The notes under the pieces: generated by a model
The model's database searches: none
What the model saw: only the letters and a program-made list of their open reading frames with translations
Told to the model about the DNA's origin: nothing
Assembly (NCBI GenBank): GCA_014607495.2
Contig: CP053157.1
Coordinates: 9,176,001-9,240,000 of the forward strand
Source: Carposina sasakii
Taxonomy: Eukaryota > Arthropoda > Insecta > Lepidoptera > Carposinidae
Reading direction: 5' to 3'
Length of the DNA stretch: 64,000 bases
Shown here: positions 42,614 to 53,384 of the stretch, piece by piece
Layout: every line of letters starts with the position of its first letter
Position numbering within the stretch: the stretch's first letter is position 1
Program-made: the position numbers and the translations under genes

Positions 42614-42939
42614 TATAAATATTAAATTTTATAGAACTTTTTGAAAAATCTTCAAATCTCATTATAGCGTAATATACCTATACAACAGTATCTGAATCCT
42701 CAAACAAACTTATTCAACACACGAGATGGCTGCAGAGATAGCTAAGTTAATATTGACGTAATGGAATCAGTAATACTCGTAGAAGTCTGCTTCGAAAAAT
42801 CACAACAACGCAATGCAGAATATAAAGAATAACATAGATTTGATAAATTCAATATAACTACATCTTTATAAATTATATATAAGTTCCCCACGTATTTAAT
42901 ATTAATTTTACATTATGAATATTTTAAGAAAGAATATTA

Positions 42940-43075
42940 AGCACGATTTTAACAGTTATTGAAAGGAAACGACTGGTTTGCGGAAAGAAATTTCAGAAAA
43001 AGATAAGCAAGCACGCCTTTGCAAATTTTCTTTTTTATCAACTTTATTTGTGAAAATTTTATTTTTAAAGCATGA
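42940..43075 (+). mobile_element. LINE 3' UTR fragment
   Basis: TTTCAGAAAAAGATAAGCAA and GCACGCCTTTGCAAATTTTC resemble AGAGATAAGCACGCCTTTGT of the LINE ending at 58745. No coding part is present. Confidence 0.4.
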
Positions 43076-43079
43076 GATA

Positions 43080-44250
43080 CATATACAATCATATTTTTCG
43101 AAAAAAGCATTGATATCTTTTATAACATTTGGTATACCAACCTAGTTGTCATAGTGCATTACTTTATTTAATATAGTTTTTTTTATTAATCTTTAGCCTA
43201 TGCCTGACTATATTTTTCAGTAACAGACAATTTTAATATCATATCTTGACAGATTTAATACTAGAGGGAGATAATATTATTGAAAATAGCCGTAAGTGAC
43301 CTGAGGATGAAAGCACAATCTACTATAAGCAAATAAAATAAACAAACCCGAAAGAAGCTGAAAACTGCATCTGCCAATAGGATACGACCACGGCGATATG
43401 CAACAGCTAATATTTATCTAGCAGCCAATCAAAATCAATACCGGGACGAGGTGATATATACCCTGTAATTTTCCAATCAGTGCACGTACTGGCGGACGGA
43501 CTGTAATATTTAGAAGGGCATTTTCAATATTGCGTCGTACATCAAACCGGAGTCAACATTATTGTTTGTTGTGTACATACTTTGGTGGAATGCTAAGCAG
43601 GGATATAGTTGGCGAAGCTGCGGATAGCCAATAGCCAATTTGACTTGTATGTGAAGTTCGGTTGTGTGGACACTGTGTATGAACTTCAACCTTAATATTT
43701 ATTGCCATATTTTCAATAAGCATTAAATATGTTTATTGGTTGATGAATAAATTTAACGCTTCCTTTGTCTAGAACCAGAAAACGAGACCATTAACTTTAT
43801 CTCTGAAAAGTCGGTTTTAAATTACTTCACACAAACTCGTAATGTTAGTTGGCATTAAGAGTAAATTAACTGAAAATTAACCTTTTATTGAATTTTTATT
43901 CGTTATATTATGTGCTCTCAGAAAATTAAATAAATATCCCGAACTCACTTTGTGCTGAATTCAGAGCAAAAATCTATTGGCATTTTCTTGCAGAATACTC
44001 GTATTAGATACAAATGTTAGTATTATTGAAAATTTTCCCGAGTATTTATCGAATACGATGTCCAACTTTAAATCACGCTTGGTAAAGCTGCAGCAGACGA
44101 ACGGAGTAACGGACATTATCGCTGATACTCGTATATAAGGTATTTTCAAAATTAGTAATATGCTTTTGACATGAAACTAAGTAGGTAAAAGAAATAACTT
44201 TCACTATGGGACCAACTTCAAAATAAAAAACAACAGCTGTTCCATACATT
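43080..44250. other. No recognised features
   Basis: AT-rich with a mildly GC-richer patch at 43380-43560. A minus-strand open frame next to a donor at about 43949 was examined and rejected because it ends in a stop before the splice site. Confidence 0.45.
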
Positions 44251-44259
44251 TCAGTGGTC

Positions 44260-44422
44260 ATCGTCAGCCTAATGCAGTCCACTACTGGACGTAGGCCTCC
44301 CCCAGTGTACGCCACATGGCTCGATCTCCCGTTTTTGCCATCCAGTCACTACCAGCTGTCCTCTTTAAGTCATCAATCCATCTGGCCGGAGGGCGCCCAA
44401 CGCTACGCTTGCCGAGGCGATA
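44260..44422 (-). pseudogene. RTE-type LINE C-terminal fragment
   Basis: The minus strand encodes LGKRSVGRPPARWIDDLKRT, AGSDWMAKTGDRAMWRTLGE and AYVQ before a stop, the end of an RTE-type ORF. It is one uninterrupted frame of about 44 codons, cut at 44422 by 5' truncation. The 3' tail is degraded (CGTCAGCC...GATGACCACT). Confidence 0.75.
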
Positions 44423-44429
44423 ATTATTT

Positions 44430-45190
44430 TTTCATTTATTAAGCACACCAAACATGATACATCTGGGTATAAAATTAGTTTACAAATTATGGTAAGATAT
44501 GGTCTAGTTTGCACCACAGATCTCGTGAGCACTTAATCTACATCTATAATATACACAATTAAGACACAAACAATATTCAGTACTCCTAAATATTTAACCC
44601 TTTGATAAACCACAATAGTAATTATTCGAGATTGTATGGAACAGCTGTTTTTTACAGCAGTCGTAACTCACAGATCATTTCTTCACGCACCAAGCGACCT
44701 AGCATCACCATGCAAAGTAACTATTTTTTTAAACGCACTATAGTATCACATCAAATACGCCATTGAAACCCTCACTTAGTATTCAACCGTTGATAGGTCG
44801 TTACAATCTATAGCAGGGTACTCGATAGTCTGTTCAGGCTTAACTCGGACCTGCTAGCTAGATAAACGGTCAGCTGATTGAGTTTAATAGACCGTGCTCG
44901 GTGTTTGTTGCTTAGTTTGTACACTACATGATGCCAATAGATTTTGCACAGTTACCGTATTGTTTCATTCAGCGATCCAGCTTTCAGTGGGTGCATTAAA
45001 ATGATTGCATCTAGTATCATCATTGGGGTAACAAATAACAACTGTATAAGTGGGTTTGACAAAGGAACCTTAGGACACAAAATCAACCAACCAAAGTCAC
45101 CTGCGCCTGGTACACCTTGCTCTTTAACGGATGAGGCTCTGACGCTAATAGATTATAATACCTATTTAGAATGACACGAAAGCATTTCTC
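44430..45190. other. No recognised features
   Basis: AT-rich. A short inverted pair (AACAGCTGTTCCATACA at 44232 and TGTATGGAACAGCTGTTTTTT at 44636) flanks the RTE fragment and part of this stretch. It may mark a decayed DNA element. Confidence 0.4.
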
Positions 45191-45192
45191 AT

Positions 45193-45340
45193 TGGATTCG
45201 TTGCCGGTCACTAGATTGTTGCATTTGTGCCCTAAAACGGTGGTAGGCGCACTCCTTATCACGTGGGACTTAATAAGCTAACTGGTGAAAAGTAGATATG
45301 TAATTTGTACACTTTTGCCAAAGAGGAATAATCTTATTCC
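45193..45340 (+). mobile_element. LINE 3' UTR fragment
   Basis: GTCACTAGATTGTTGCATTT, GTGGTAGGCGCACTCCTTAT, CACGTGGGACTTAATAAGCT and AACTGGTGAAAAGTAGATAT match 50628-50755 and, inverted, 11520-11725. Confidence 0.55.
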
Positions 45341-45342
45341 GG

Positions 45343-45490
45343 ATTCTCCGATTTTTTGAATTCCAAATTTAAATTTGTGTATGAAAACAAATGAAGATTT
45401 AAAAGAAAAATTTATTTATTTAATTTATTTATTTATGAAGATATATGCAAAAAATCCCTCGAGATCGGTTATTGAAATTGGCTGTAAGTC
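45343..45490. mobile_element. MITE with CCAATTTC ends, copy 3
   Basis: ATGAAAACAAATGAAGATTT, AAAATCCCTCGAGATCGGTT and the end ATTGAAATTGGCTGTAAG align with 52148-52300. The left terminus is degraded. Confidence 0.45.
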
Positions 45491-46939
45491 ATTCGTTCAG
45501 GATCAGGACAAAGAATTTATAATATGCACATAATATATATAGGTTAGGTTAGATAGATCTTTCTAACTTCCGACTTCATCCGAGTTAACATGAATTCCAA
45601 TTTCATAATGCCATTTTTAAATGAATAAATCCCAACTGTATGTATGTATTTAATTTTCTGTATCTGTGCTATATCTGGCTTTGTCGGTAAATCTGGGTAT
45701 TAAATCCGACGTGAACTAAAAAACTTTAAGAATTTTACAAGATTTTATTTTTGTCAAGGACTTTGATCATGAAGAAGCGAACCAGTGGAGAGCGCGTAGG
45801 CCAGTTTTTGTTCTAAATACATGTCACTAGTTTACGGCGGGGGGAGAGGTAAGTTTTGGCGCGTGCTATTTGCTGATGCAAAAACAACCAATTTTCTAGG
45901 GGTTACAAAAAAATTATCGATATCGATAAATATTTCACTTATCGTAGGTAAAAGTTAGATTATGCATGATGGATGATGAAGTAGTCTGATTACTATGCCA
46001 TGGATAACGAGCTCAATTTTGAAATAAAACAGGCGATAAAAAAAGTAAAATATATATTAAGGTTCATTCACTACGATATAGGTTCGTATTGCCTGTAAGT
46101 TGGGCGTTTAAGGTTCAATAAGGTTTTTACATAATAACAATAGTTTAGTAAGGCCTTGTGCGCTCATGTATTGTGCATGGTGTGCGCATTACAATATTTA
46201 TACATAATAGTAATATAAGATAGGCAAAACATAAAAACAAATAAGTAGGTACATGATATTTTTTCACAAACTATGAAAAGAAAGCCGCTTTTTATGTCAT
46301 ACATAACATAAATGTTAGACAATAAAGCCTTAGGTCGGAAATAAGAAAAACATCATGTTTAGGTATATTGCTAAAAGTTTCATCACAGAGAGGCCTTTGT
46401 AACCATAGATTACTTGATGACGCAGCGGTACGAGTATATTCAGGTTGCAAAGTGAAACAGCGTAGTGGCTACGAGTATGTAGAACTATTTATTTATCAAT
46501 TCTACAGTTAAGGCTACTTCAGGCGATATAACATTCGGGAAAAGAAGCAGCAAGATACCTGACTCGCCATAAATAGATTATAGAGTTACAATGTTTTTAT
46601 ATAGAACAGAAATCGAGCAGAGTAATATCTTACAACTTCAAGTGTTTAGAACTGTCTAGTGTCTAGAGCTATATAATCGGCGCCTGTTATTTTTTAAATT
46701 TTCAAAACTATCTGATCTAAAATGTCTGGAACACAAGACACTATATTTTGTTGGTATGAAATTGTCTCTTTGAGTAGCATTGCTCCAGATTTTTTTCTTC
46801 ACGCCGTCGTGTGGAAATCTAAAAATGTGAAAGTACGAGTAATAAGAATGCTGATTTAACTGTAAGGAAATGAATAGGTAATATATAAAGGACTTGAATT
46901 TTTAGTGTTAATAAAGCGGATTAATATTTTATATTAGAA

Positions 46940-47141
46940 CTAGTGGTCCCTTAGCAACTTCACTTGCTGCATCCCGATCGCAGCGCCACCTACCAACCAG
47001 GCCAAACTAAGCGTTTCCAAACCTTTCCTGGACTCGCCCAAATATACACAGAAAATATCATTAAAATCGGCAGAGCAGTTCTCGAGCTTTAGCGTGACAA
47101 ACGAAAAGCAATCGATTTATATATACATATAGGTATATAGA
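46940..47141 (-). mobile_element. Probable Helitron nested in the P-type element
   Basis: On the minus strand it runs from TCTATATACCTATATGTATA (47141) to a GGGACCACTAG end (46940), followed by T in that orientation. The body contains CTCGAGAACTGCTCTGCCGA and GATATTTTCTGTGTATATTT, the kind of sequence non-autonomous Helitrons of this host carry. The ends fit; no close copy in the window confirms it. Confidence 0.5.
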
Positions 47142-47258
47142 TATGTATAGGTATATATAATGTACATATCGTTAAAATAACAGTATTATCATCTATATCT
47201 ATGCAGTAGGTATTCTGTATTTTTTTCATGATTTTTGAGTAGGTCTATTAAATTATTA

Positions 47259-47974
47259 TTATATTAATGGCGAATTGCAAAATAATGATTGGCGAAGAAA
47301 GATTGGAACAAGTGACTGAGTTCGTGTATCTGGGGACTTTGTTTACAAGGCATGGTAAGCATGACAAAGATATTGCAAGGAGAGTGAATGCTAGGAATCG
47401 GGTGAATGGGGCACTTAATTCTTTTATGAGTAGCCAGAAAGTGTCGCAAGCGGCACGTCTGGCTGTTCATGGAGGTGTTTTGATGCCGACTCTTATGTAT
47501 GGAAGTGAAAGTTGGGTATGGCAGAAACCAAAACATCAAAGTCAAGTGAATGCAGTGGAAATGAGAGCATTGAGAAGTATGTGTAGAGTAACTTTGAAAG
47601 ATAGGATAAGAAATGAGGTGATCAGAAAGAAGTGTGGTATAAATGAGGACGTGGTGACGAAGATTGAGAAGGGTATGTTGAGGTGGTTTGGGCATGTGGA
47701 GAGGATGAGTGAAAGTAGACTGACAAAGAAAGTATACAACGGAAGAGTGGATGGAAGGGTTGGAAGGGGAAGACCTCGCCGGACTTTCACCGATCAAATT
47801 GGTGAAATTCTAAAGAAATGTCGAGTCAAGAGTACCCTAAACCGACGAGCGTGCATGAAGAATATCATGAAAGTAGATGAAGCGAAAGAGGTGTGTCAGG
47901 ATCGTAGCAAATGGAGATCCGTGATCTCTGCCTACCCCTCCGGGAAAGAGGCGTGATTATTATGTATGTATGTA
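47259..47974 (+). mobile_element. 5'-truncated LINE insertion with perfect target duplication
   Basis: A 14-bp perfect duplication CTATTAAATTATTA (47245-47258 and 47975-47988) flanks 716 bases. The insertion ends with TGATTATTATGTATGTATGT, the (TATG)n tail. It holds a single intact frame (47267-47956). The perfect duplication and open frame indicate that it is younger than the P-type element it entered. Confidence 0.88.
47267..47956 (+). CDS. LINE reverse transcriptase C-terminal region (intact truncated frame)
   Basis: 229 codons open without a break. From the N-terminus: EQVTEFVYLGTLFTRHGKHD (the end of the RT fold and start of the thumb), RVNGALNSFM, LMPTLMYGSESWVWQKP (the conserved YGSE-W block), RALRSMCRVTLKDRIRNEVI and GMLRWFGHVERMSESRLTKK. 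The arginine-rich GRGRPRRTFTDQIGEIL and the end SKWRSVISAYPSGKEA follow. These blocks lie after the catalytic FADD box, which is lost by 5' truncation, so no polymerase activity is expected. The ATG is internal to the original protein. The 177-codon minus frame over the same bases is its shadow. No promoter is evident; expression is unlikely. Confidence 0.85.
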   Translation: MANCKIMIGEERLEQVTEFVYLGTLFTRHGKHDKDIARRVNARNRVNGALNSFMSSQKVSQAARLAVHGGVLMPTLMYGSESWVWQKPKHQSQVNAVEMRALRSMCRVTLKDRIRNEVIRKKCGINEDVVTKIEKGMLRWFGHVERMSESRLTKKVYNGRVDGRVGRGRPRRTFTDQIGEILKKCRVKSTLNRRACMKNIMKVDEAKEVCQDRSKWRSVISAYPSGKEA

Positions 47975-48311
47975 CTATTAAATTATTAAATAGTATTTTT
48001 TTGTGGAACCCTAATTCTATTTTGCCCTAATTCATAAGAGTGCTCTATGTCAATTGACATTACATACAAACATTTCATTTGTATTTATTTGCATAGATAT
48101 AGATTATAATAATGGTATTTTATCGATATGAACATTGAACGTACGGCGGACAACACTATCGAGAAAAAAAGAGACGACTGCCCATGCGCATATCCATGTA
48201 TCAGAAAGAGACAACATGAAAGACATCAACGGGGGCACGCCCGGACGTAACTGAAATATATTATTTTCATGTTTTTTTGTTTTTAGTTAAATTGATTAGA
48301 AAATCACTCAC

Positions 48312-48391
48312 CTATGGAATGTAATCCCATCTATTTTATAATTTGAAGTACCGGAATTCTTTCCACACCATTTAATAGCACAACTAGGCAT
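48312..48391 (-). CDS. THAP zinc-finger first exon (P-element-type transposase)
   Basis: The ATG at 48391 opens MPSCAIKWCGKNSGTSNYKI, then DGITFH and the first two bases of an Arg codon, followed by a consensus donor CATAG|GTGAGT. This is the N-terminal half of a THAP domain (C2CH zinc finger that binds DNA). MPSCAIKWC supplies the first cysteine pair (C-x4-C), and GITFHR is the signature before FP. The second pair (C-x2-H) and the AVPTIF box should lie in later exons. The next acceptor-like site (near 48263) does not continue the domain in phase, so the gene is truncated or its continuation is eroded. Position inside CATGAAG-ended repeats makes it a transposase exon rather than a host THAP gene. 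Confidence 0.75.
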
Positions 48392-48569
48392 GTTTAACAA
48401 TTTTTTGTGCGCTTAAAACGGGACTGCAAGACGTGCGTACTTTATAGGCTGTAAAGTCCGACTGACTAAAATTTTCGAAGCATTATACTGATATAGCATA
48501 TGTTTCGTGAGTGCGGTCGCCCCGTATCCGCTCTCCACTGGTTCGCTGCTTCATGACTTTGATCGATTT

Positions 48570-49010
48570 TTTCACGATGGTTAGGTAACAATCTTGAAAC
48601 AATCGGTTTAACTTTTCATGACATTGCCCATATACCTAGCATTGACATACGCTATTATCTTTTATAATGTTACTGAAAGGATATATCCAGCAAATTGCGT
48701 AACATGAAAGAAACACCTTCTTGATACGATAAACACGGCATCCTGGGGTATATTTTGTTCCTGTATTAGATTACCTGTAGCGCAGGCTAATGCTCGCATG
48801 TGTAAAATTATTATCTACCTTAATAATTAGATTGGAAGAAAAAATGTTGTTAGCTTCTGCAGTTGTGTATTTGCACATATCTTTTGTAATTTGGTGAAAA
48901 CTTATATGGAATAAAGAATAAAGGTTACAATTCTCTGAGTTCATTGTAGGTATTAACAATATTTATTACGATGAACTTGATCCTGCACTATCTAGGTATT
49001 TTATTTTAAC
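48570..49010. other. No recognised features
   Basis: AT-rich flank between the P-type element and the jockey-like LINE remnant. Confidence 0.5.
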
Positions 49011-49029
49011 CGCAAAAGATGATTGTCGT

Positions 49030-49690
49030 TTTTTGCAGGATGATTGGAACAGATTTAATCAGAACTGATGAAAATCATCTAGAACTTAATGTGGCAAAAT
49101 GTTACTCCATTATTTTTACTCGTAAGCTCAAGCCTACTAAATTTAATTACTCTTTGAAGAGTATTACTATTAAGGAGGTAAATAAAATTCGAGATCTGGG
49201 TGTTGTTCACGATACTAAGTTATTATATGACGAACACATTGATTTAATTGCAAAAAAATCTAAGAGAGCAATGGTATTATGGTAGTAGGTACTCTCGAGT
49301 ATTGTTCGGAAGTATGGAATCCACGGTATGAAATATACATAGACAGGCTTGAGTCAATTCAAAAACAAAATAGTTTCTTCAGTTTAAAATCAAACGATGT
49401 GACGACTCTTATGAAGCGAGATGCAAAAGACATCATATAATACCTTTGTACATAAGACGTAATATAGCTGATATTGTATTTTGAAGTAAAATTGCTCAAA
49501 GTAAAGTAGATGCCCCACATTATCACTAATTGATATAAAAGTACCATCTAGATTAACTATTCGAAAACAACCAAAATCGGAAAGTAACTAGGTATAGGCA
49601 AAAATATATTTTTATCAGGGCGCCTTCTGAGTTCAACAAGTTAGTGTGGCAAGCTAATCTGTTTAATATAAATATAAACACGAGTGGTTC
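49030..49690 (+). pseudogene. Jockey-like LINE reverse transcriptase remnant
   Basis: The frames give LELNVAKCYSIIFTRKLKPT (the palm region after the FADD box), IRDLGVVHDTKLLYDEHIDL and KKSKRAMV. A shift and a deletion follow, then TLEYCSEVWNPRYEIYIDRL, ESIQKQ, YEARCKRHHIIPLYIRRNIA and RQKYIFIRAPSEFNKLVWQA near 49640. The catalytic FADD motif itself is not present. Several stops and frameshifts make it inactive. The order of blocks matches jockey/R1-type LINEs. Confidence 0.75.
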
Positions 49691-49699
49691 GACGGGCAT

Positions 49700-50620
49700 G
49701 TGGTTCTCTAGGCTTTTCTCTATGCCAAGCCAACAGACTATATTGTATTTGAGCCTCTGTTCACATAGGGTATCATAATATGGCAAAGTATCTGTAATGC
49801 ATTTTATATAGTTTCTAAATGTGGAAACTTTTAAGTAGTGAATAGTTGTATATGTTGTCATAATTTTAGTTATTTGTCAACCGTTTGTTTTCAGAATAAA
49901 ATAAAAAAAGCAGTTTTTCGAGTGTATGTATATGTACATATTATTATGTTGCTTGGCGCGCTCTATATCTCGTCTTAATCGTGAAAATGACGCTAAGTCA
50001 AATTTTTATGCAGTCAGATTTTTTACTGACAATAAAGGAAGGAGCTATCATAAAAGTATGTTCTATATGTTCAAGTACCTGTCTAAATAACTACGTACCC
50101 TTGCTAAAATGGCCTCCGGTTAAAATACACCACATCATTTTCTAACGTCTTATTTAAACCTTACCAGAAGAGATGAAGAGATGCACTTGTGAGATAGATG
50201 CACATATTTACGTGACAAATTGATATTGGCCTAGCATCGTTGTACGCTCTCCTCGTAAGCACACTTAGTAACAAGATATTTTTATACCCCGAGCTCGTCT
50301 GCTTTAGATCCTTCACGCAACCATAGGTGAATAACTAATGAAGCTGGATGGTTATCCAGGACACAGCGCCACCTATCGGAGGTAATGAGGTGGACTGATC
50401 GTCCAACTGTGCTGACCCCTTTCGCACGCCTACCTTTTTACTTTGTTGGATGTATATAAATAAATTGCATGGGTAGACATTTATATCTCAGTATAGCCAT
50501 ATTAAGAGCTTTATATCCATTTATTAGCGACTTAAATAAAATGAAAATTCACGAAAATTTCACGAACAACCCCACGATGTTGAAAAAAAAGAATATTAGA
50601 GTTAATTTTGTATTAGTACC
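49700..50620. other. No recognised features
   Basis: AT-rich DNA. Open frames here are short and have no recognisable domain. Confidence 0.45.
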
Positions 50621-50627
50621 CGAGAAG

Positions 50628-50755
50628 CGGCGGTTGCCTTACTTCTTATCACGTGGGACTTAATAGGCTAACCGGTGAAAAAGTAGGTATGTAAATTGTA
50701 CACCTTTGCTCTCTCTCATTGGGGGATAATGGGCGTGACTATACGCATCATATGT
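50628..50755 (+). mobile_element. LINE 3' UTR with TATG-like tail
   Basis: TTCTTATCACGTGGGACTTA, ATAGGCTAACCGGTGAAAAA, GTAGGTATGTAAATTGTACA and GGGGGATAATGGGCGTGACT followed by a short TATGTAT tail. Confidence 0.6.
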
Positions 50756-50976
50756 ATAAAATAAAACGATTATTTTATTTGCCCAAGACATGGCACAAAA
50801 AGTTATATTACATCAGAAACAGGTTTTGCCAAAAACTGTGGCATGCACATAATTTTTATTTGAAAATACATTCACACCATTTATTATTACAAAACCTTAT
50901 TAGTACTTACTAAAGAAAAAAAATTCTTAGGAGTGGCGTAATAGTTAACGACTCTTGCTTGAGTCATGTACCTATA

Positions 50977-51311
50977 CAGAGTGATTTTTGGTCGTCAACG
51001 TTCCCGAAAACTACGGAATCTCCTCATCATCACGATAATTTTTCTCCATAGAAGCATACCTGGGAAGTGCCTGGTTCCCAAGATATTAGGATCCAAAGTT
51101 GAGTAAATAGACTGCGTTTTTCTGCATAAATATACATAGACGCGCGTAGCAAGAATTTTTCACGAGAAATAATTAATATCTGTCTGTAATTAAATAAAAA
51201 AAATATTAAAAAATTTCATCATTTCCCAGCATTTTTTTTGGCATAAACTTACTTAATTTGATGTATAGAGTACGTACCCTTCGTTAAGGGTAGCAACGAA
51301 AAAGCACCCTG
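50977..51311 (-). mobile_element. Mariner-type MITE, complete
   Basis: The termini TA|CAGAGTGATTTTTGGTCG and CGAAAAAGCACCCTG|TA are inverted repeats with TA duplications. It is an inverted copy of the 53.6 kb element: CTACGGAATCTCCTCATCAT, AGTTGAGTAAATAGACTGCG, TACGTACCCTTCGTTAAGGG. Confidence 0.75.
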
Positions 51312-51682
51312 TATATTCGTGAAATAAACAGATGTAAACAATCTGGCACTAAGCTAGTTAATATAAACTCTAAATCATACACAAATGCTTAATAACAAAT
51401 CCCACGTATTCGAGTAAAAGCTTCTGCAAACCGAAGTGTGATTTTCATTCTTCGTCTAGGGAGTGCATGTTTGGGCAATTATAACGTTCCCTATGTGTAT
51501 ACTCGTAGCAGAGCCAGGAAGCTTTCTGGGCAAAGAATATTTTATGTAGGAGGAGCATAAAACTGGTTCCTGATTAGATTTGTAGGTAAAGATCGATTAA
51601 TATGCTTGACTAAAATAATAATATGGCGAAGTTCTAAAAAATGTTTGTAAATTGAGGTCTAGATAATATCTCTATTTTGAAA

Positions 51683-51745
51683 GCTGTGGTAGCCCAATGG
51701 TTAAGTCGTGCGTTTTACAGTCGAGCGGCGTAGGTTCGATCTTAA
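51683..51745 (+). mobile_element. tRNA-like fragment, third copy
   Basis: GCTGTGGTAGCCCAATGGTT, AAGTCGTGCGTTTTACAGTC and GTAGGTTCGATC correspond to the head at 18.7 and 20.4 kb, diverged after box B. The tRNA fold is incomplete. Confidence 0.5.
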
Positions 51746-51964
51746 CAGAACTACTTGGCTATAGCCGTGAAACAAACTCCAAATACTGACCAATATGAGT
51801 TTTGTGAAAACTATATGTTGCTCCAGTGCCAATAAATTATGGGATACGGACAGGAGAAGGATGATAATGAGTATCTATATTCTAATGTCTATTAAAGTAT
51901 TTATTATTCACCTTTTTGAAAAAGAATAGAAACAAATAAATCGTGTATGTACAAGAATCCTGCC

Positions 51965-52080
51965 GTGGTAAGCACGAACTTTTTTACGCGGCGTAACGCT
52001 AGCGACTCGCTAGCAAAATCTATGTGATTTGACAGTTGGACGATAGCGTTACGGACTATGGAGAGAATCGTGCTTACCCC
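51965..52080. mobile_element. Short MITE with GGTAAGCACGAAC ends, copy 2
   Basis: GTGGTAAGCACGAAC at the left and ATCGTGCTTACCCC at the right are inverted ends. The interior GCAAAATCTATGTGATTTGA and CAGTTGGACGATAGCGTTAC is almost identical to copy 1 at 27812-27926. Confidence 0.7.
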
Positions 52081-52147
52081 CCTGTTCTGAAAACTGACCA
52101 AATCGAGCACTATTATAGTCCTATAATCGCTTAATTTTTGTAAAACA

Positions 52148-52300
52148 TAAACTTATAGCCAATTTCAATACTAGATATCAAAAAGAATCTCGGATTTAAA
52201 AAAAAAATTCTTAATTTAAAAGTTTATATGAAAACAAATGAACATTATTTTAATCTGAAATATGCAAAATATCTCTTGAGATCGATTATTATTGAAATAA
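52148..52300. mobile_element. MITE with CCAATTTC ends, copy 4
   Basis: TATAGCCAATTTCAATACTA at the left, AAAAGAATCTCGGATTTAAA, ATGAAAACAAATGAACATTA and TCTCTTGAGATCGATTATTA near a decayed right end ATTGAAATAAT. Confidence 0.5.
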
Positions 52301-52309
52301 TAACGTTTT

Positions 52310-53287
52310 AGTCACAAATAATTAAATACTATTCTGTGTCGTGTCGAATCCGTAACCGTTCCGAGGTTCGAATCGATCGAATTAAAATGTCATGCCTGGC
52401 TCGGCCGGATTACGCGTTAATTAAACCAACAATGAACTCTATGGACTCGAAAAACGGTAATGGATTAAGAAGCTTAAGCCTTAGAAATTTGCATTTTAAC
52501 TCCAATGGTAAATATACATGTCTAAAATGCCGAATGTATAGATTTAATATTCTCTCATTATTCTTACATAAGAGTTATAATTGTTTTTCACGAGTTATTA
52601 TGCATTAATGATAATGAAGGTGCAAAACTTTTAAAACTTACGTATAAAACTTTTTCAATGCCTCCATTCTCAACTCCATTGTTTTTTTTCAGAATATGGG
52701 AATTACACTGAACGTTCACCGTATACTGGTTTAAATATTTTTATTATGATTGTGATTACATAAATAAAATTTAATGTTGAATAAATATTTTATCTAGGTA
52801 CATCTATTTTCACAGTCTGGAATAACTGTTCTGTGTGTTTATGAGTTATTAAATAAATAAAAAAATCTTACATCAGATGAGGGTTAAAAAATTCCAAAAT
52901 ATTTGAAACCTTTGTGCTTCAATTTTCTACCGAACAAAGTTCATCACTGGTACATAAATGGTTTAAAATCCGGAGTGGTTGGAGCGAGGCGTCCGCGTTG
53001 AAAATATTGTTATTAAAATTGAATAAACACAGAGTGGTGGGTAACAAAAATAACGTATCTAGGCCGGGCGTGCGAGCTGACGGAAAAAAACATTTTTTGG
53101 CACATTCGACGTTTTACATCTCTCGTGTGTTTTAAGATGAAATAATTCGCGTGCGTCTAAATTTTAATTAAACCCAATTGAACTATCAATATAGTGGCTT
53201 ATGCATTTTTTTTTATCTTTGTGCCTAAACATATTTTGGTGTTAATGTCGTGTATTTTATCTAATTGTGATTTAGTAAACTGGTGCC
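52310..53287 (+). other. Upstream region of the 53288 exon; nothing assigned
   Basis: No repeat copy was recognised. GC-richer patches occur at 52340-52420 and 52970-53090. The latter could belong to a promoter or 5' UTR of the exon at 53288, but no TATA or initiator can be placed with confidence. Confidence 0.3.
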
Positions 53288-53384
53288 ATGTTTAACCACA
53301 GCTCTTATAAGGGAAATAGTTCCGGATCAGGAAGGACCTATACTTACGATGCTAATCGCAAAAAGAAAATACCCACAAAGCTAG
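53288..53384 (+). CDS. Candidate first coding exon (unknown protein)
   Basis: An ATG in good context (GGTGCCATG) opens 32 codons, MFNHSSYKGNSSGSGRTYTY then DANRKKKIPTKL, followed by a near-perfect donor CTAG|GTAAGT. It ends one base into a codon. The composition (Ser/Gly-rich, then a basic KKK patch) fits a disordered N-terminus. The exon lies in no repeat I know and is less AT-rich than what surrounds it. I could not find a convincing next exon to the right; an in-phase acceptor at 60960 gives only QPAINVD before a stop. The gene would continue past the window or across small exons I missed. Function unknown. Confidence 0.4.

Larger units (their letters stand above)
45768..48555 (-). mobile_element. 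P-superfamily DNA transposon with THAP exon
   Basis: A perfect 8-bp duplication ACTTTGAT (45760-45767 and 48556-48563) flanks inverted repeats of 27 bases (45768-45794 and 48529-48555). These start CATGAAG and end CCAGTGGAGAGCG, with one mismatch at position 8. An 8-bp duplication and a CATGA start are features of P elements. The minus strand carries, about 140 bases from its 5' end, a first exon encoding the start of a THAP zinc finger (48312-48391), as P transposases do. The rest of the transposase is not visible. The interior has been invaded by a 716-bp LINE piece (47259-47974) and a probable Helitron (46940-47141). It is likely non-autonomous now. Confidence 0.8.

Noticed and set aside
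43949..44150. Minus-strand frame next to a GTGAGT donor
   Set aside because: The frame reaches a stop just before the donor, and the alternative frames are also closed.
44209..44230. TTCACTATGGG as a possible fourth snap-back LINE start
   Set aside because: The following bases do not continue into the LINE 3' UTR and no 3' end or target duplication follows; the 11-base match can be chance.
47264..47797. 177-codon minus-strand open frame
   Set aside because: It lies opposite the intact LINE frame at 47267-47956, which has clear reverse-transcriptase blocks; the minus frame has no recognisable domain.
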